Source of the DNA: DASZCR01 sp035942915
GTDB lineage: Bacteria > Acidobacteriota > Blastocatellia > Pyrinomonadales > Pyrinomonadaceae
Length of the DNA stretch: 51,114 bases
Direction: 5' to 3'
NCBI GenBank assembly: GCA_035942915.1
Contig: DASZCR010000302.1
Coordinates: forward strand, 1-51,114
Position 1 is the first letter of the stretch. Each line of letters begins with the position of its first letter. Positions 25,338 through 34,093 of the stretch are shown piece by piece. The notes beneath the pieces were generated by a model. It saw only the letters and a list, made by a program, of their open reading frames with translations. It was not told where the DNA came from and did not search any database. Made by a program: the position numbers and the translations under genes.

Positions 25338-27413
25338 ATGACGGGCGTTTTCTTTCGGCCGAGAGCGCGGCGCTACAACGCCGTCTTGCTCGCCCTCCTG
25401 CTCTGCGTCTCGTTCATGCCGCGCGGCGTGGCGGCGCAGGAGCAGCCGCAGCAGCCACCGCCGCAGTCCGCCAGCGAAGCGGCGCAACCCGCCGCCGCGC
25501 CCGCCGTCGAGACTCCCGGACAGTTCTTCCGCATGGAGAGCGTCCGCGTCGGCACGGACGCCGAACTGCTGACCATCTTCGGACGACTCGACGGCCTGCC
25601 CGCCGACGGCACAGACAGAGACACGCCGCTCGTCAGCATCCTGCGCGACACGCTCGGCGATGCAGACCCGCACAACGACCGCCTGCGTCAGGTCTGGATG
25701 CTCACCTACACGCGGCCGAACGCGTGGCAGCGCGTCGCCTCGGCCGTCCCCTTCCTCTACACGCGCGTCGGCAACAAGCGCCGCGCGAGCCGGAACGAAC
25801 CGCCGCCGCCCGTCCTCGACCTCGCCGCGACGAGTCGCGACACGTGGCGTCGCTTCATGTGGCTCGGCCTCCAAAATCTGCTCTTTAATCCTTACGGCGT
25901 CTTCGTCAAATCGTCCACGAACGCCTTCAGTCGCAACGAGCGCGCCTTCCGTCAATCGCACGTCGTCCGCGCGCTCGCCGTGCTCTCGCTCTACGAAGCG
26001 ACGACCGGCACGCCCTCCGCTCTCGCGCCGCACGAGTTGCACGAGATACAGGCGCGACTGATGCTCACAGACAAGGTCTTCGGCGGCATCGTCGGCGACG
26101 ACTACGTCGAGCGTTACTATCATAATCAGACCGTCTCGTGGCGCGACACGCGCGGCCACAACTGGGAACTGCTGCGCCAGCGCGCAGAGGCCGAAGGTCT
26201 CTACTTCGAGCCGCTCACGCTGCCCGACGGCGACACGACACACGCGCTCCTGTGGGTCGCGCGCACAGACCTCTTGCAGAACCGCGAACGCAAGTACAGC
26301 GGACGCTTCCTCAACGTCTCGAACCCCTGGCGCGACCGTCGTCTGACCAACTGGCGCGGCCACGTGGCGACGCGCTACTTCGACGCCGAGAACCGTCCCG
26401 TCGAGGCGGATGCGCCGGGGGCGCGCGCCGTCGAGATGATTCCGCTCGCGCTCTACGGCCTCGAACACCCGAAGATTCCGACACTTCTCGTTGACTTCCG
26501 CGACGGCGGTAATCCGAAGCGACGCGAGATGTCGCATCGTCTCATCGAAGACGTGACGCGCAACGTCCTTGCCGTCTCGAAGTTCGGCGACGTGCACTAC
26601 TTCCTCGGTCGCACCGTCTTCGACTTCGTGACAGGCCGTCGCGGCATGGACATCAATCAGCCGTCGCGTCTGCGCGCCTACGCGCAACTCAAACTCCTGC
26701 TGGCGCTCAACGCCTCGCTCGACCCCGACTTCCGCGAAGAGATTAACCGACGCTTAGAACGCGTCTCGCTCAACCCGCTCGAAAACGACCTCGACGCCGA
26801 AGCGCGGCTCGCGCGCGAGCAGTACGCGGCGCTCCTCGACTACGCGCGCCGCCCCGACGGTCTCGCCGCGCGACTCGACCGCGACCGTCGCGCCGAACTC
26901 GTCCCGCTCGCGCACGGCAAGGCCGAGCGGACGCTGCTGCGCCTCGCCAACGTCATCAGCTTCGGCCTCTACACGCACCGCGAAAGCGCGTCGCCTGCCG
27001 AACAGCGCGAGCGTCTCGACGAAGCCCGCAGGCTCGCCTATCACAGGCGATTCCTACGCGAGGTATCGCGTTCAAGCCCGCTCGTCGAAGTCGTCTGGAA
27101 CATCGAAGACGTGCGCCGCTCGCTCGCCTTCGTCGCCGAACGCGGCGCGCGTGCGGGCAAGAGTACGGCTGCCGCCGCCGCGCGCATCTTTGCACACACG
27201 CAGGACGAGGAGGCGCGTCGCCTCTGTCTGCAATCGCTCTACCGCATCAACGACGAGACGGCGAAGAACGAACTGCTGCGTATCTATCAATCGGCCGAAC
27301 TGACGCCGGAGCTGCGCCTGCTGTGCGGCGAATACCTGCGCAGGGCTTTGCAGGAGGAGCAGCGCATCGCGCCCTCGGACGCGCGCGTCATTGTCTCGGT
27401 CGTCGGTCGGTGA
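25338..27413 (+). CDS. Large exported protein of unknown family
   Basis: This 691-residue protein matches no family I recognise. A signal peptide (residues 1-35, FMPRGVAAQ) and a Gln/Pro/Ala-rich linker are followed by a long soluble body. Blocks such as LLTIFGRLDGLPADGTDRDT and HNWELLRQRAEAEGLYFEPL are mixed alpha/beta. KIPTLLVDFRDGGNPKRREM looks like a conserved core strand with an Asp. The last 250 residues are helical and Arg/Glu-rich, possibly HEAT-like (IFAHTQDEEARRLCLQSLYRI). The ATG at 25338 is chosen because it opens the signal peptide and has AAGGAAA upstream; an earlier GTG at 25311 is possible. The gene ends 34 bases before the phosphodiesterase start, so the two are likely co-expressed. 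Confidence 0.8.
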   Translation: MTGVFFRPRARRYNAVLLALLLCVSFMPRGVAAQEQPQQPPPQSASEAAQPAAAPAVETPGQFFRMESVRVGTDAELLTIFGRLDGLPADGTDRDTPLVSILRDTLGDADPHNDRLRQVWMLTYTRPNAWQRVASAVPFLYTRVGNKRRASRNEPPPPVLDLAATSRDTWRRFMWLGLQNLLFNPYGVFVKSSTNAFSRNERAFRQSHVVRALAVLSLYEATTGTPSALAPHELHEIQARLMLTDKVFGGIVGDDYVERYYHNQTVSWRDTRGHNWELLRQRAEAEGLYFEPLTLPDGDTTHALLWVARTDLLQNRERKYSGRFLNVSNPWRDRRLTNWRGHVATRYFDAENRPVEADAPGARAVEMIPLALYGLEHPKIPTLLVDFRDGGNPKRREMSHRLIEDVTRNVLAVSKFGDVHYFLGRTVFDFVTGRRGMDINQPSRLRAYAQLKLLLALNASLDPDFREEINRRLERVSLNPLENDLDAEARLAREQYAALLDYARRPDGLAARLDRDRRAELVPLAHGKAERTLLRLANVISFGLYTHRESASPAEQRERLDEARRLAYHRRFLREVSRSSPLVEVVWNIEDVRRSLAFVAERGARAGKSTAAAAARIFAHTQDEEARRLCLQSLYRINDETAKNELLRIYQSAELTPELRLLCGEYLRRALQEEQRIAPSDARVIVSVVGR

Positions 27414-27447
27414 TAAGTTGAGGCCGCCGAAAACTATTCCCGAACGG

Positions 27448-30045
27448 ATGACTTTCCGAAGCACAGCCCCGCAGGAGACCTCCGCACGCACGGCGCACGA
27501 GGCGCGCGCGTCCGTCAGGCGTCTCCTCTGTGCACTCTGCCTCGTCCTCTCCGCGCACGCCTGGGCGCAGGCGGCCGCCGCCAAGCGTCTTGTCGTCATC
27601 AAGGTTGACGGACTCTCGCACGACGTTGTCGAACGCTTCGTGCGCGAGCGCGACCCGCGCACGGGCAAGAGCCTGCTCCCCTGGTTCGATTACGTCTTCT
27701 ACCAGCAGGGCACGCGCGTCGAAAATTTCTACGTGCGCGGGATGAGTCTGTCAGGGCCTTCGTGGTCGCTGCTCGACACGGGGCAGCACCTTCAAATCAA
27801 GGGCAACGTCGAATTCGACCGCTTCACGCTCCATTCATACGACTATCTCAACTTCATCCCCTTCTATCTGGCGCACGCCGGAGGCAAGCGCGTCGATATG
27901 CCGGGCGCGGAGTTGCTCGACGAGATGGGGCTGCCGCTGCTCATCGACGCTTATCCATACGACGAGCGGCACATGAGTTTTCAACTCTACCAGCGCGGCA
28001 CGCGTTGGACGACGCTGCAACGCGGTCTGCAAAACCGTTTCACCTCGCGCGCGCCGCGCGAGCTCTTCGACGAATGGATTACCGGCTTTGAAGCGCGCGG
28101 CATCATCATGGAGCAGTTGGAACGCGAACTGCTCGAAAAACTGAAGAACCCGAAGATTCGCTATCTCGACTACTACACGACCGACTTCGACCACGCCGCG
28201 CACCATAACCGCGACCGCGAGACGCACCTCCAAGCCATGCGCCACTTGGACGCGCTCGTCGGCCGCGTCTGGACGACCATCCAGCAGACGCCGCTCGCCG
28301 CCGAGACCGTCCTCGTCCTCGTCTCCGACCACGGAACGAACACGGATGAGCGCATCTACAGTCAGGGCTACAACCTCGTCAAGCTGCTCGGCACGGCCGC
28401 AGGCGGCGGCCACCACGTCATCACCAAGCGCCGCCTGATGAACGACTATTCGCTCAAAGGCATCTATCCGCTCATCCCACTGATTACGACGACGACGGAC
28501 GAATCCTTCTATCTCAAGGGGCGCAGCACGGCTTATCCGACCGCGCTCGTCGATTTCGACGGCAACGAACGCGCCTCCGTTCACCTGCGCGAGTCAGACC
28601 TCAACGTCCTGCACATTCTCTTTGAACAACTCCGGCGCAAAGACCTCGCCGAACCTCTGCGCCGCGCCGCCACCTCGGAATTCTTCGCCGTCATCGAACG
28701 ACGACGCGAGGAGTGGCAGCGGACGCTCGACGAATTGAAGGAAGAGATTGCCGCGCTCGACCGCATCATCGAGCGCCAGCGCGCTTTCGTCGCCGCGCTC
28801 CCGAAGAAGTGGACGAAGGCCGACAGCGACGCCGGGCGCGACCAGATTGCACGCCGCCACTCGGCGCGCCTCGACTCGTGGATGGGCGATTCGCGTGATT
28901 ACAAGGAGTACGCGCGCACGCTCTCGAACCTGCTCGCGCTCCGCCCGGAGAGTTTTGCGCCTCAGACCTTGCGCGTCGAAGACCTCATCGCTAAGGGCGC
29001 GATGGGTGACCGCAACAGCATTCATCAATTGCAGAACTACGTCGTCGGACTCGCGCCCAGCGGCCTCACGCTCGACGCGCGCGGCGCGCTCGACACCGCA
29101 CGCAGTTTCACGCGCGTCGATTATTTCTCATTGCTGTCGGGCGTCGCCGTGCGCAACAACGTGCAGCCGGGCGTCGCCTCGCGTCCCGTCGATTTCGTCG
29201 CCGTGCGCGTGCCGCGCCAGCAGATTCGCGGCGCGCTCGTGGGCGAAGAGCTGCGCGCGTCGGAGGTCATCTGGCTCTCTGCCGCAAAGGAGCGACAGGC
29301 GCTCATCCTCTCACGCACGGACGAGCGCGGACGCCTCTTCCTGCGTTATCTGCCGGTCGCCAATTTGCGGCAGGACGCAGACGGCCGGATTCGCTTCGAG
29401 CGCACACTCTGGCGCGAAGGCATACCGCTCAGGATGTGGGAGGACGCGCGCCTTCAAGTGCCTGCGGGCGCAACGCGCGAGGCGTGGCTCGACGAATGGC
29501 ATACGGATGACGAATGGCTGCGGGTCGCGCATCTGACGCAATACTCGAACGCCGTCGTCGGCCTCCACGAACAACTCGCGCGCCACACGACCGAAGCGAC
29601 CGACCGCGACGCTCCCGGCATCTCTGAAGATGAACGCCTCATCCGTCGCTTCCGCGAACGGCAACGCCTGCTCGTCGAGACAGACCTCCTGATTCTCGCC
29701 AACAACCATTGGAACTTCGACGTGCGCGGCTTCAATCCCGGCGGCAATCACGGCTCTTTCTTCCGCGTCTCGACCCACTCGACACTGCTGTTCGCGGGCG
29801 GCGAGCGCACGCAGGTTCCGCGCGGCCTCGCCATCGCAGAGCCTTACGACAGTCTCAGCTTTATCCCGACCGTCCTCGCGCTGACAGGCCAGTTGCACGA
29901 CGGGCGCACGCCCATTCCAGCCCTCTGGCAACAAGGCTTCAGAACTTTCCCCGGTCACGTCATCGGCGAGTTATTCGACGCGCGGCCTCCGCAGCCCGTC
30001 CCCCCCGTCGCAAGCCGCGCTGAAGACGCGGAGGACGCGCCTTGA
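27448..30045 (+). CDS. Exported alkaline-phosphatase-superfamily phosphodiesterase
   Basis: This is an 865-residue exported enzyme of the type I phosphodiesterase/nucleotide pyrophosphatase group. A signal peptide ends near HAWAQA (residue 41). Metal-site residues appear in order: Asp54 (VIKVDGLSHD), a Ser-rich nucleophile segment at about 100-107 (GMSLSGPSWSLLDTGQH), Asp248/His249 (YYTTDFDHAAHH), Asp294/His295 (LVSDHGTN) and a late His in FNPGGNHGSFF near residue 775. About 480 residues, including a coiled coil (RREEWQRTLDELKEEIAALD), are inserted between the last two sites. It could hydrolyse a phosphodiester or phosphoglycolipid in the periplasm; the substrate is unknown. The start ATG at 27448 is chosen for the signal peptide. 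The next gene overlaps its stop by 4 bases. Confidence 0.85.
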   Translation: MTFRSTAPQETSARTAHEARASVRRLLCALCLVLSAHAWAQAAAAKRLVVIKVDGLSHDVVERFVRERDPRTGKSLLPWFDYVFYQQGTRVENFYVRGMSLSGPSWSLLDTGQHLQIKGNVEFDRFTLHSYDYLNFIPFYLAHAGGKRVDMPGAELLDEMGLPLLIDAYPYDERHMSFQLYQRGTRWTTLQRGLQNRFTSRAPRELFDEWITGFEARGIIMEQLERELLEKLKNPKIRYLDYYTTDFDHAAHHNRDRETHLQAMRHLDALVGRVWTTIQQTPLAAETVLVLVSDHGTNTDERIYSQGYNLVKLLGTAAGGGHHVITKRRLMNDYSLKGIYPLIPLITTTTDESFYLKGRSTAYPTALVDFDGNERASVHLRESDLNVLHILFEQLRRKDLAEPLRRAATSEFFAVIERRREEWQRTLDELKEEIAALDRIIERQRAFVAALPKKWTKADSDAGRDQIARRHSARLDSWMGDSRDYKEYARTLSNLLALRPESFAPQTLRVEDLIAKGAMGDRNSIHQLQNYVVGLAPSGLTLDARGALDTARSFTRVDYFSLLSGVAVRNNVQPGVASRPVDFVAVRVPRQQIRGALVGEELRASEVIWLSAAKERQALILSRTDERGRLFLRYLPVANLRQDADGRIRFERTLWREGIPLRMWEDARLQVPAGATREAWLDEWHTDDEWLRVAHLTQYSNAVVGLHEQLARHTTEATDRDAPGISEDERLIRRFRERQRLLVETDLLILANNHWNFDVRGFNPGGNHGSFFRVSTHSTLLFAGGERTQVPRGLAIAEPYDSLSFIPTVLALTGQLHDGRTPIPALWQQGFRTFPGHVIGELFDARPPQPVPPVASRAEDAEDAP

Positions 30046-32279
30046 TTTCGGCCGATAAAGAGTTGCACGGCACGAACGCGACACAGGAGACGAGCGAGAC
30101 GCGCGGCGGCGCGTCTGCTGCCGACACCGCGACCCCACCGCGCGGCAAGCGGCGCGGACGCCGCCGCATCTTCTATCTACAGTTCGTCGCCTTTCTCGTC
30201 GGCCTCGCGCTGCTCGTCTACGTCGTCAACCGCGTCGGCGTCCAATCCATCTTCGACGCGCTCGGCCAAATCGGTTACGGCTTCTTCCTGCTGCTCGCCA
30301 TCATCGGCCTGCGCCACTTCCTGCGCGCCATCGCCATGCGGACGGCGTTTGCGCCGGAGCACAGGCGTTTCTCTCTGTGGCAGGCGTTCATCGCGCGTAT
30401 CGGCGGCGAGGCCGTCACCTTCCTGACCTTCACCGGCCCCGTGCTCGGCGAAGCGACTAAGGCCGCGATGCTGCGTAAGCGCGCGCCGCTCGCCTCCGGC
30501 GTACAGGCGCTCGTCATCGACAACCTGCTCTACAACCTCTCGGTCGCGCTCTTTATCGCCAGCGGCGCGTGCGTGCTGCTGGCCGTCTACGACCTGCCGG
30601 ACGCCGCGCGTTATCCGGTGATTGCGATTGCCGTCGGGATGATGACGGCGCTCGTCGTCGTCATCAGCGCGGTCGTCCATCGCATGAGGCCGATTTCGGC
30701 CATCGTCAACCGGCTTATCCGTCTCGGCTTCAAGCGACGCTACCTGATGCGTCGGCGCGAGCACATCCACCACGTCGAGACGAACGTCTACAACTTTTAC
30801 AGGCATCGCCCCGCCGCCTTCTTCTCCATCGCCGCGCTCGACTTTCTCTCTCACTGCACTTCGGTCGCGGAAGTCTACGCCGCGCTCTACATGCTTGGCT
30901 TTGATTCCCGGCTCGACGTACCCTATATAATCGAATCGCTGACGAAGATTATTAACCTGATTTTCGGTTTCGTTCCGGCGACCATCGGCGTCTACGAGGG
31001 CGGCAACGGTTTTATCCTGCACACGCTCGGCTACACGTTCGCCGTCGGCACTTCTCTCGGACTCGTGCGCAAGGCGGGGATAGTGGTCTGGACGGGATTC
31101 GGGCTTATCGCACTGCTCTGGCGCGCCGTCCCTTCTGCGACGCGGCGCATCTTCGACCGCCACCCGCGTTTGAAAAAGGCTATGGACAACCTCGTTCTCT
31201 CGAACATCACGCACCGCCCGGCGCGCACGCTCGTCAGCGTCCTCGGCGTCGCCGTCGGCGTCCTGCTCATCGTCTTTACGGTCGGCCTCGCGCACGGCAT
31301 CCTGCGCGAGCGCGGACGGCGCGAAGCGAGCGTCGGCGCAGAGATTATCGTGCGCGCTTCCGGCACGCTCGGCTTGAGCGGCGGACAGTCGCTCGGCCTC
31401 GACGCTTCGCGCGCCGACGAGATACGCCGCATCGAGGGCGTGCGCGTCGCCGTGCCCATCGGACAGAACACCGTCGAGAGCGATTCCGGTTTCGGCATGC
31501 GCATCATCGACGGCGTCCCGCTTGACGAATACTCGAAGCTTTCGGGTTTGAGGATTATCGAAGGGCGCGCGTTCGAACGGGGCGACGAGGCGATTGTCGA
31601 TTCGCGTTGGCGGGATGAGCGCAAGGCGCGACTCGGAGACACCGTGACGCTCTACGACCGCCCGTTTCGCATCGTCGGCATCTACGAACCGCCGGGCGGC
31701 GGACGCATCAAGATTCCGCTCTCGACCATGCAGGAGCAGAACGGCGTCGAGGGACGTTGCTCAAACGTCCTCGTCGCGTGTACCAACCCGGCCGAGCAAG
31801 AACAGGTGGCCGCGCGTATTCACGAGATGTTTCCCGACGACCAGATTATCTTCACGCGCGACCTGCCGGAGCTTTATGCGACGGGCGTGCCTGCTTTGAA
31901 CGTCTTCATCAGCGTGATTGTCGGCGTCTCGGCCGCCATCAGCACGCTCGTCATCCTGCTGGCGATGTACACGACCGTCACCGAGCGGACGCGGCAGATA
32001 GGCATCCTTAAATCTCTGGGGATGTCGAGCGGGACTATCGCGTGGGTGATTGAGCAGGAGGCGCTCGTCGTCAGCGTTCTCGGCGTGCTGCTCGGTCTTG
32101 TGCTGACGTTCGTCGCGCGATTCGCCGTCATGCGCGCGACCTCTCTGACCGTCGATATCGAGCCGCGCTGGATGGTCGTCGCGCTCGCCATCGGACTTCT
32201 CGGCGGCACGCTCGGCGCGCTCTACCCCGCCCTGCGCGCCGCGCGACAGGACGCCGTCGAAGCTCTCAGCTACGAATAA
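30042..32279 (+). CDS. Fusion of flippase-like (UPF0104/LPG_synthase_TM) and FtsX/MacB-type permease domains
   Basis: This is a 745-residue polytopic membrane protein. Residues about 45-365 form a multi-helix domain like the UPF0104/LPG-synthase transmembrane family (RIGGEAVTFLTFTGPVLGEA, FVPATIGVYEGGNGFIL). Residues about 383-745 are an ABC-type permease of the MacB/FtsX/LolC kind. That half has one helix (TLVSVLGVAVGVLLIVFTV), a periplasmic core domain, then three helices with the signature YTTVTERTRQIGILKSLGMS. No ATPase is encoded in the window. It starts at TTG 30042 with GGAGG seven bases upstream, and TTGA overlaps the stop of the phosphodiesterase, indicating translational coupling. 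The frame is continuous, so this is a true fusion. A role in moving or releasing an envelope lipid is inference. Confidence 0.88.
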   Translation: MISADKELHGTNATQETSETRGGASAADTATPPRGKRRGRRRIFYLQFVAFLVGLALLVYVVNRVGVQSIFDALGQIGYGFFLLLAIIGLRHFLRAIAMRTAFAPEHRRFSLWQAFIARIGGEAVTFLTFTGPVLGEATKAAMLRKRAPLASGVQALVIDNLLYNLSVALFIASGACVLLAVYDLPDAARYPVIAIAVGMMTALVVVISAVVHRMRPISAIVNRLIRLGFKRRYLMRRREHIHHVETNVYNFYRHRPAAFFSIAALDFLSHCTSVAEVYAALYMLGFDSRLDVPYIIESLTKIINLIFGFVPATIGVYEGGNGFILHTLGYTFAVGTSLGLVRKAGIVVWTGFGLIALLWRAVPSATRRIFDRHPRLKKAMDNLVLSNITHRPARTLVSVLGVAVGVLLIVFTVGLAHGILRERGRREASVGAEIIVRASGTLGLSGGQSLGLDASRADEIRRIEGVRVAVPIGQNTVESDSGFGMRIIDGVPLDEYSKLSGLRIIEGRAFERGDEAIVDSRWRDERKARLGDTVTLYDRPFRIVGIYEPPGGGRIKIPLSTMQEQNGVEGRCSNVLVACTNPAEQEQVAARIHEMFPDDQIIFTRDLPELYATGVPALNVFISVIVGVSAAISTLVILLAMYTTVTERTRQIGILKSLGMSSGTIAWVIEQEALVVSVLGVLLGLVLTFVARFAVMRATSLTVDIEPRWMVVALAIGLLGGTLGALYPALRAARQDAVEALSYE

Positions 32280-32344
32280 AGACCGACAGTCATCAATCAC
32301 AGCCTCTCTCTCGACATCACCTTCGGTTCTCTGCGGAGAAGGCT

Positions 32345-34015
32345 TCAGCGTTCGCCGAGTTCGCGCGCGGCGCGTGCCATGAAGGCTTCGATGTCGGGAA
32401 TCGTGCGCGGGAGCGCGGCCGACAGGTTGCGATAGCCATCAGGCGTTATCAGCACGTCGTCTTCGATGCGGACGCCGATGTTCTTGTACTTCTCGAAGGC
32501 CGCCCGCACGGCCGCCGTGAACTTGTCGTTCTCCGGCGTCTTCGGCAGATATTGCAGAGCATCTGCGCGGATGTAGATGCCCGGCTCGTTCGTGTAGACC
32601 ATGCCCGGTTCGAGCTTGGGGTTGCCCTCGCCGATGTCGTGCACAGCCATCCCCAACCAATGCGAAGTGCCGTGCATGAACCAGAGCCTGTACTGCGGAA
32701 CCTGACGATTGTTGACGGTAACTGTCCCTTCGCGCGAGGTAATCAGGCCGAGCCGCAACAGTCCGTCTTTAATCGCCTCGGTCGCAGCCTTGTGCACGTC
32801 GTCTTTCGTGCTGCCGGGGCGCGAAACGTTGAAGGCCGCCTCCTGCGCCGCCAGCACGATGTTGTAGATGTCAGCCTGTTCGGGCGTGAACTTGCCTGAG
32901 ATGGGGAACGTGCGCGTCACGTCGGCCGTGTAGTGCTGATACTCGGCTCCCACGTCCATCAGCAGCAGGTCGCCCGGCGCGACGCGCCCCTGCGATTCGA
33001 CGTAGTGCAGCGTCGTCGCGTTCGGCCCGCAGCCGACGATGGACGGATAGCCCCATTGGTCTGCGTTGCGCCGCTTGAAGGTGTATTCGATTTCAGCCTC
33101 GACCTCATACTCCCACTGTGCGCGTCCGGCGACGGCCATCGCGCGGCCGAAACCTTCGGTCGTGATATCGACGGCATGTTGCAGGAGGCGGATTTCGGAA
33201 GGCGACTTGCGCAGGCGCATCTCGCTGAAGATGGGGAAGGCGCTGCGGATGGTGTAGCCCTTGACCGTCTTTCTCCATCCTTCGGCGAAACGCTGTTCGC
33301 GTCGCCACTCGCGGCTGTCGCCGAACTCGCCCGACTCTGCGTCCCTGCGCGGGACGAGCAGATAGAGCATAGCTTCCGACTTCGCTGCGGCTGCGAAGAG
33401 CTGCGATGCGGTCTCGACCGTCGCCTGCGGCTTCAATGCCGAGAGCAGCACGTTTTCCGGTCGCGGATAATAGGCGCGGCCTTCCATCAACGCCCGCGTG
33501 AACGGCTCGAACTCGCGCGCGTCCCAGATTTCGTTCAGGCCGGAGATGCGCTGCGCGTCTTCGGGGCTGTACATGTAACCGTTCCACGTCTCGCGTGCGG
33601 GGTCGCGGCGCGGCAGAAAAAGTATCTCGCGCGTCGTGGTGCTGCCGGGCAGCAGGACGAGCGTCGCACCGGCCTGATTCAAGTGTGTCAGGTAGAAGAG
33701 ATTGTTCTCCTGCCGGTATTCGTAGTCCACGTCGTTCGTATAAAGACGCGGCTCCGCGCCGAAGAGAATCATGACGCCCTTTGCGCCGACCTGCGAGGCG
33801 ACGCGCGCGCGCCGCTCGGCCAACTCCGCGCGTCGCTCCTCCGCATTGAAGACCGGCGCGGGCGGCGTGATGCGAATCACCTTTTGCGCAGACGTTGAAG
33901 CAGACGTTTGCGCGGCGATTGCGACCTTCGACCGGACGGACGAGGTGACGACTGCCGCGAGCGAAACGACGAGGCAGAGAGCGACTATCACGCGTGATGC
34001 TTTGAAAACTCTCAA
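32345..34015 (-). CDS. Xaa-Pro aminopeptidase-like M24B metallopeptidase, exported
   Basis: This 556-residue peptidase would remove N-terminal residues next to proline. It has an N-terminal aminopeptidase-P domain and a C-terminal pita-bread domain. The metal ligands are visible: two Asp in LMDVGAEYQHYTADVTRTFP, His in FMHGTSHWLGM, Glu in TNEPGIYI and Glu in RIEDDVL. I start it at TTG 34015, which has AGGAG eight bases upstream and opens directly on a signal peptide or anchor (LRVFKASRVIVALCLVVSLA). The ATG at 34084 would add 23 residues ahead of the signal and lacks a ribosome site. It lies downstream of the gamma-glutamyltransferase gene by 78 bases on the same strand. It is convergent with the flippase/FtsX gene. 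Confidence 0.92.
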   Translation of the reverse strand: MRVFKASRVIVALCLVVSLAAVVTSSVRSKVAIAAQTSASTSAQKVIRITPPAPVFNAEERRAELAERRARVASQVGAKGVMILFGAEPRLYTNDVDYEYRQENNLFYLTHLNQAGATLVLLPGSTTTREILFLPRRDPARETWNGYMYSPEDAQRISGLNEIWDAREFEPFTRALMEGRAYYPRPENVLLSALKPQATVETASQLFAAAAKSEAMLYLLVPRRDAESGEFGDSREWRREQRFAEGWRKTVKGYTIRSAFPIFSEMRLRKSPSEIRLLQHAVDITTEGFGRAMAVAGRAQWEYEVEAEIEYTFKRRNADQWGYPSIVGCGPNATTLHYVESQGRVAPGDLLLMDVGAEYQHYTADVTRTFPISGKFTPEQADIYNIVLAAQEAAFNVSRPGSTKDDVHKAATEAIKDGLLRLGLITSREGTVTVNNRQVPQYRLWFMHGTSHWLGMAVHDIGEGNPKLEPGMVYTNEPGIYIRADALQYLPKTPENDKFTAAVRAAFEKYKNIGVRIEDDVLITPDGYRNLSAALPRTIPDIEAFMARAARELGER

Positions 34016-34093
34016 CGGAAATTCTCCTGACAACTTAAGAGATAACTTGCGGGCAAATTCATCAACGTCCACGCGTCGCTTCATAAGCCCGCT

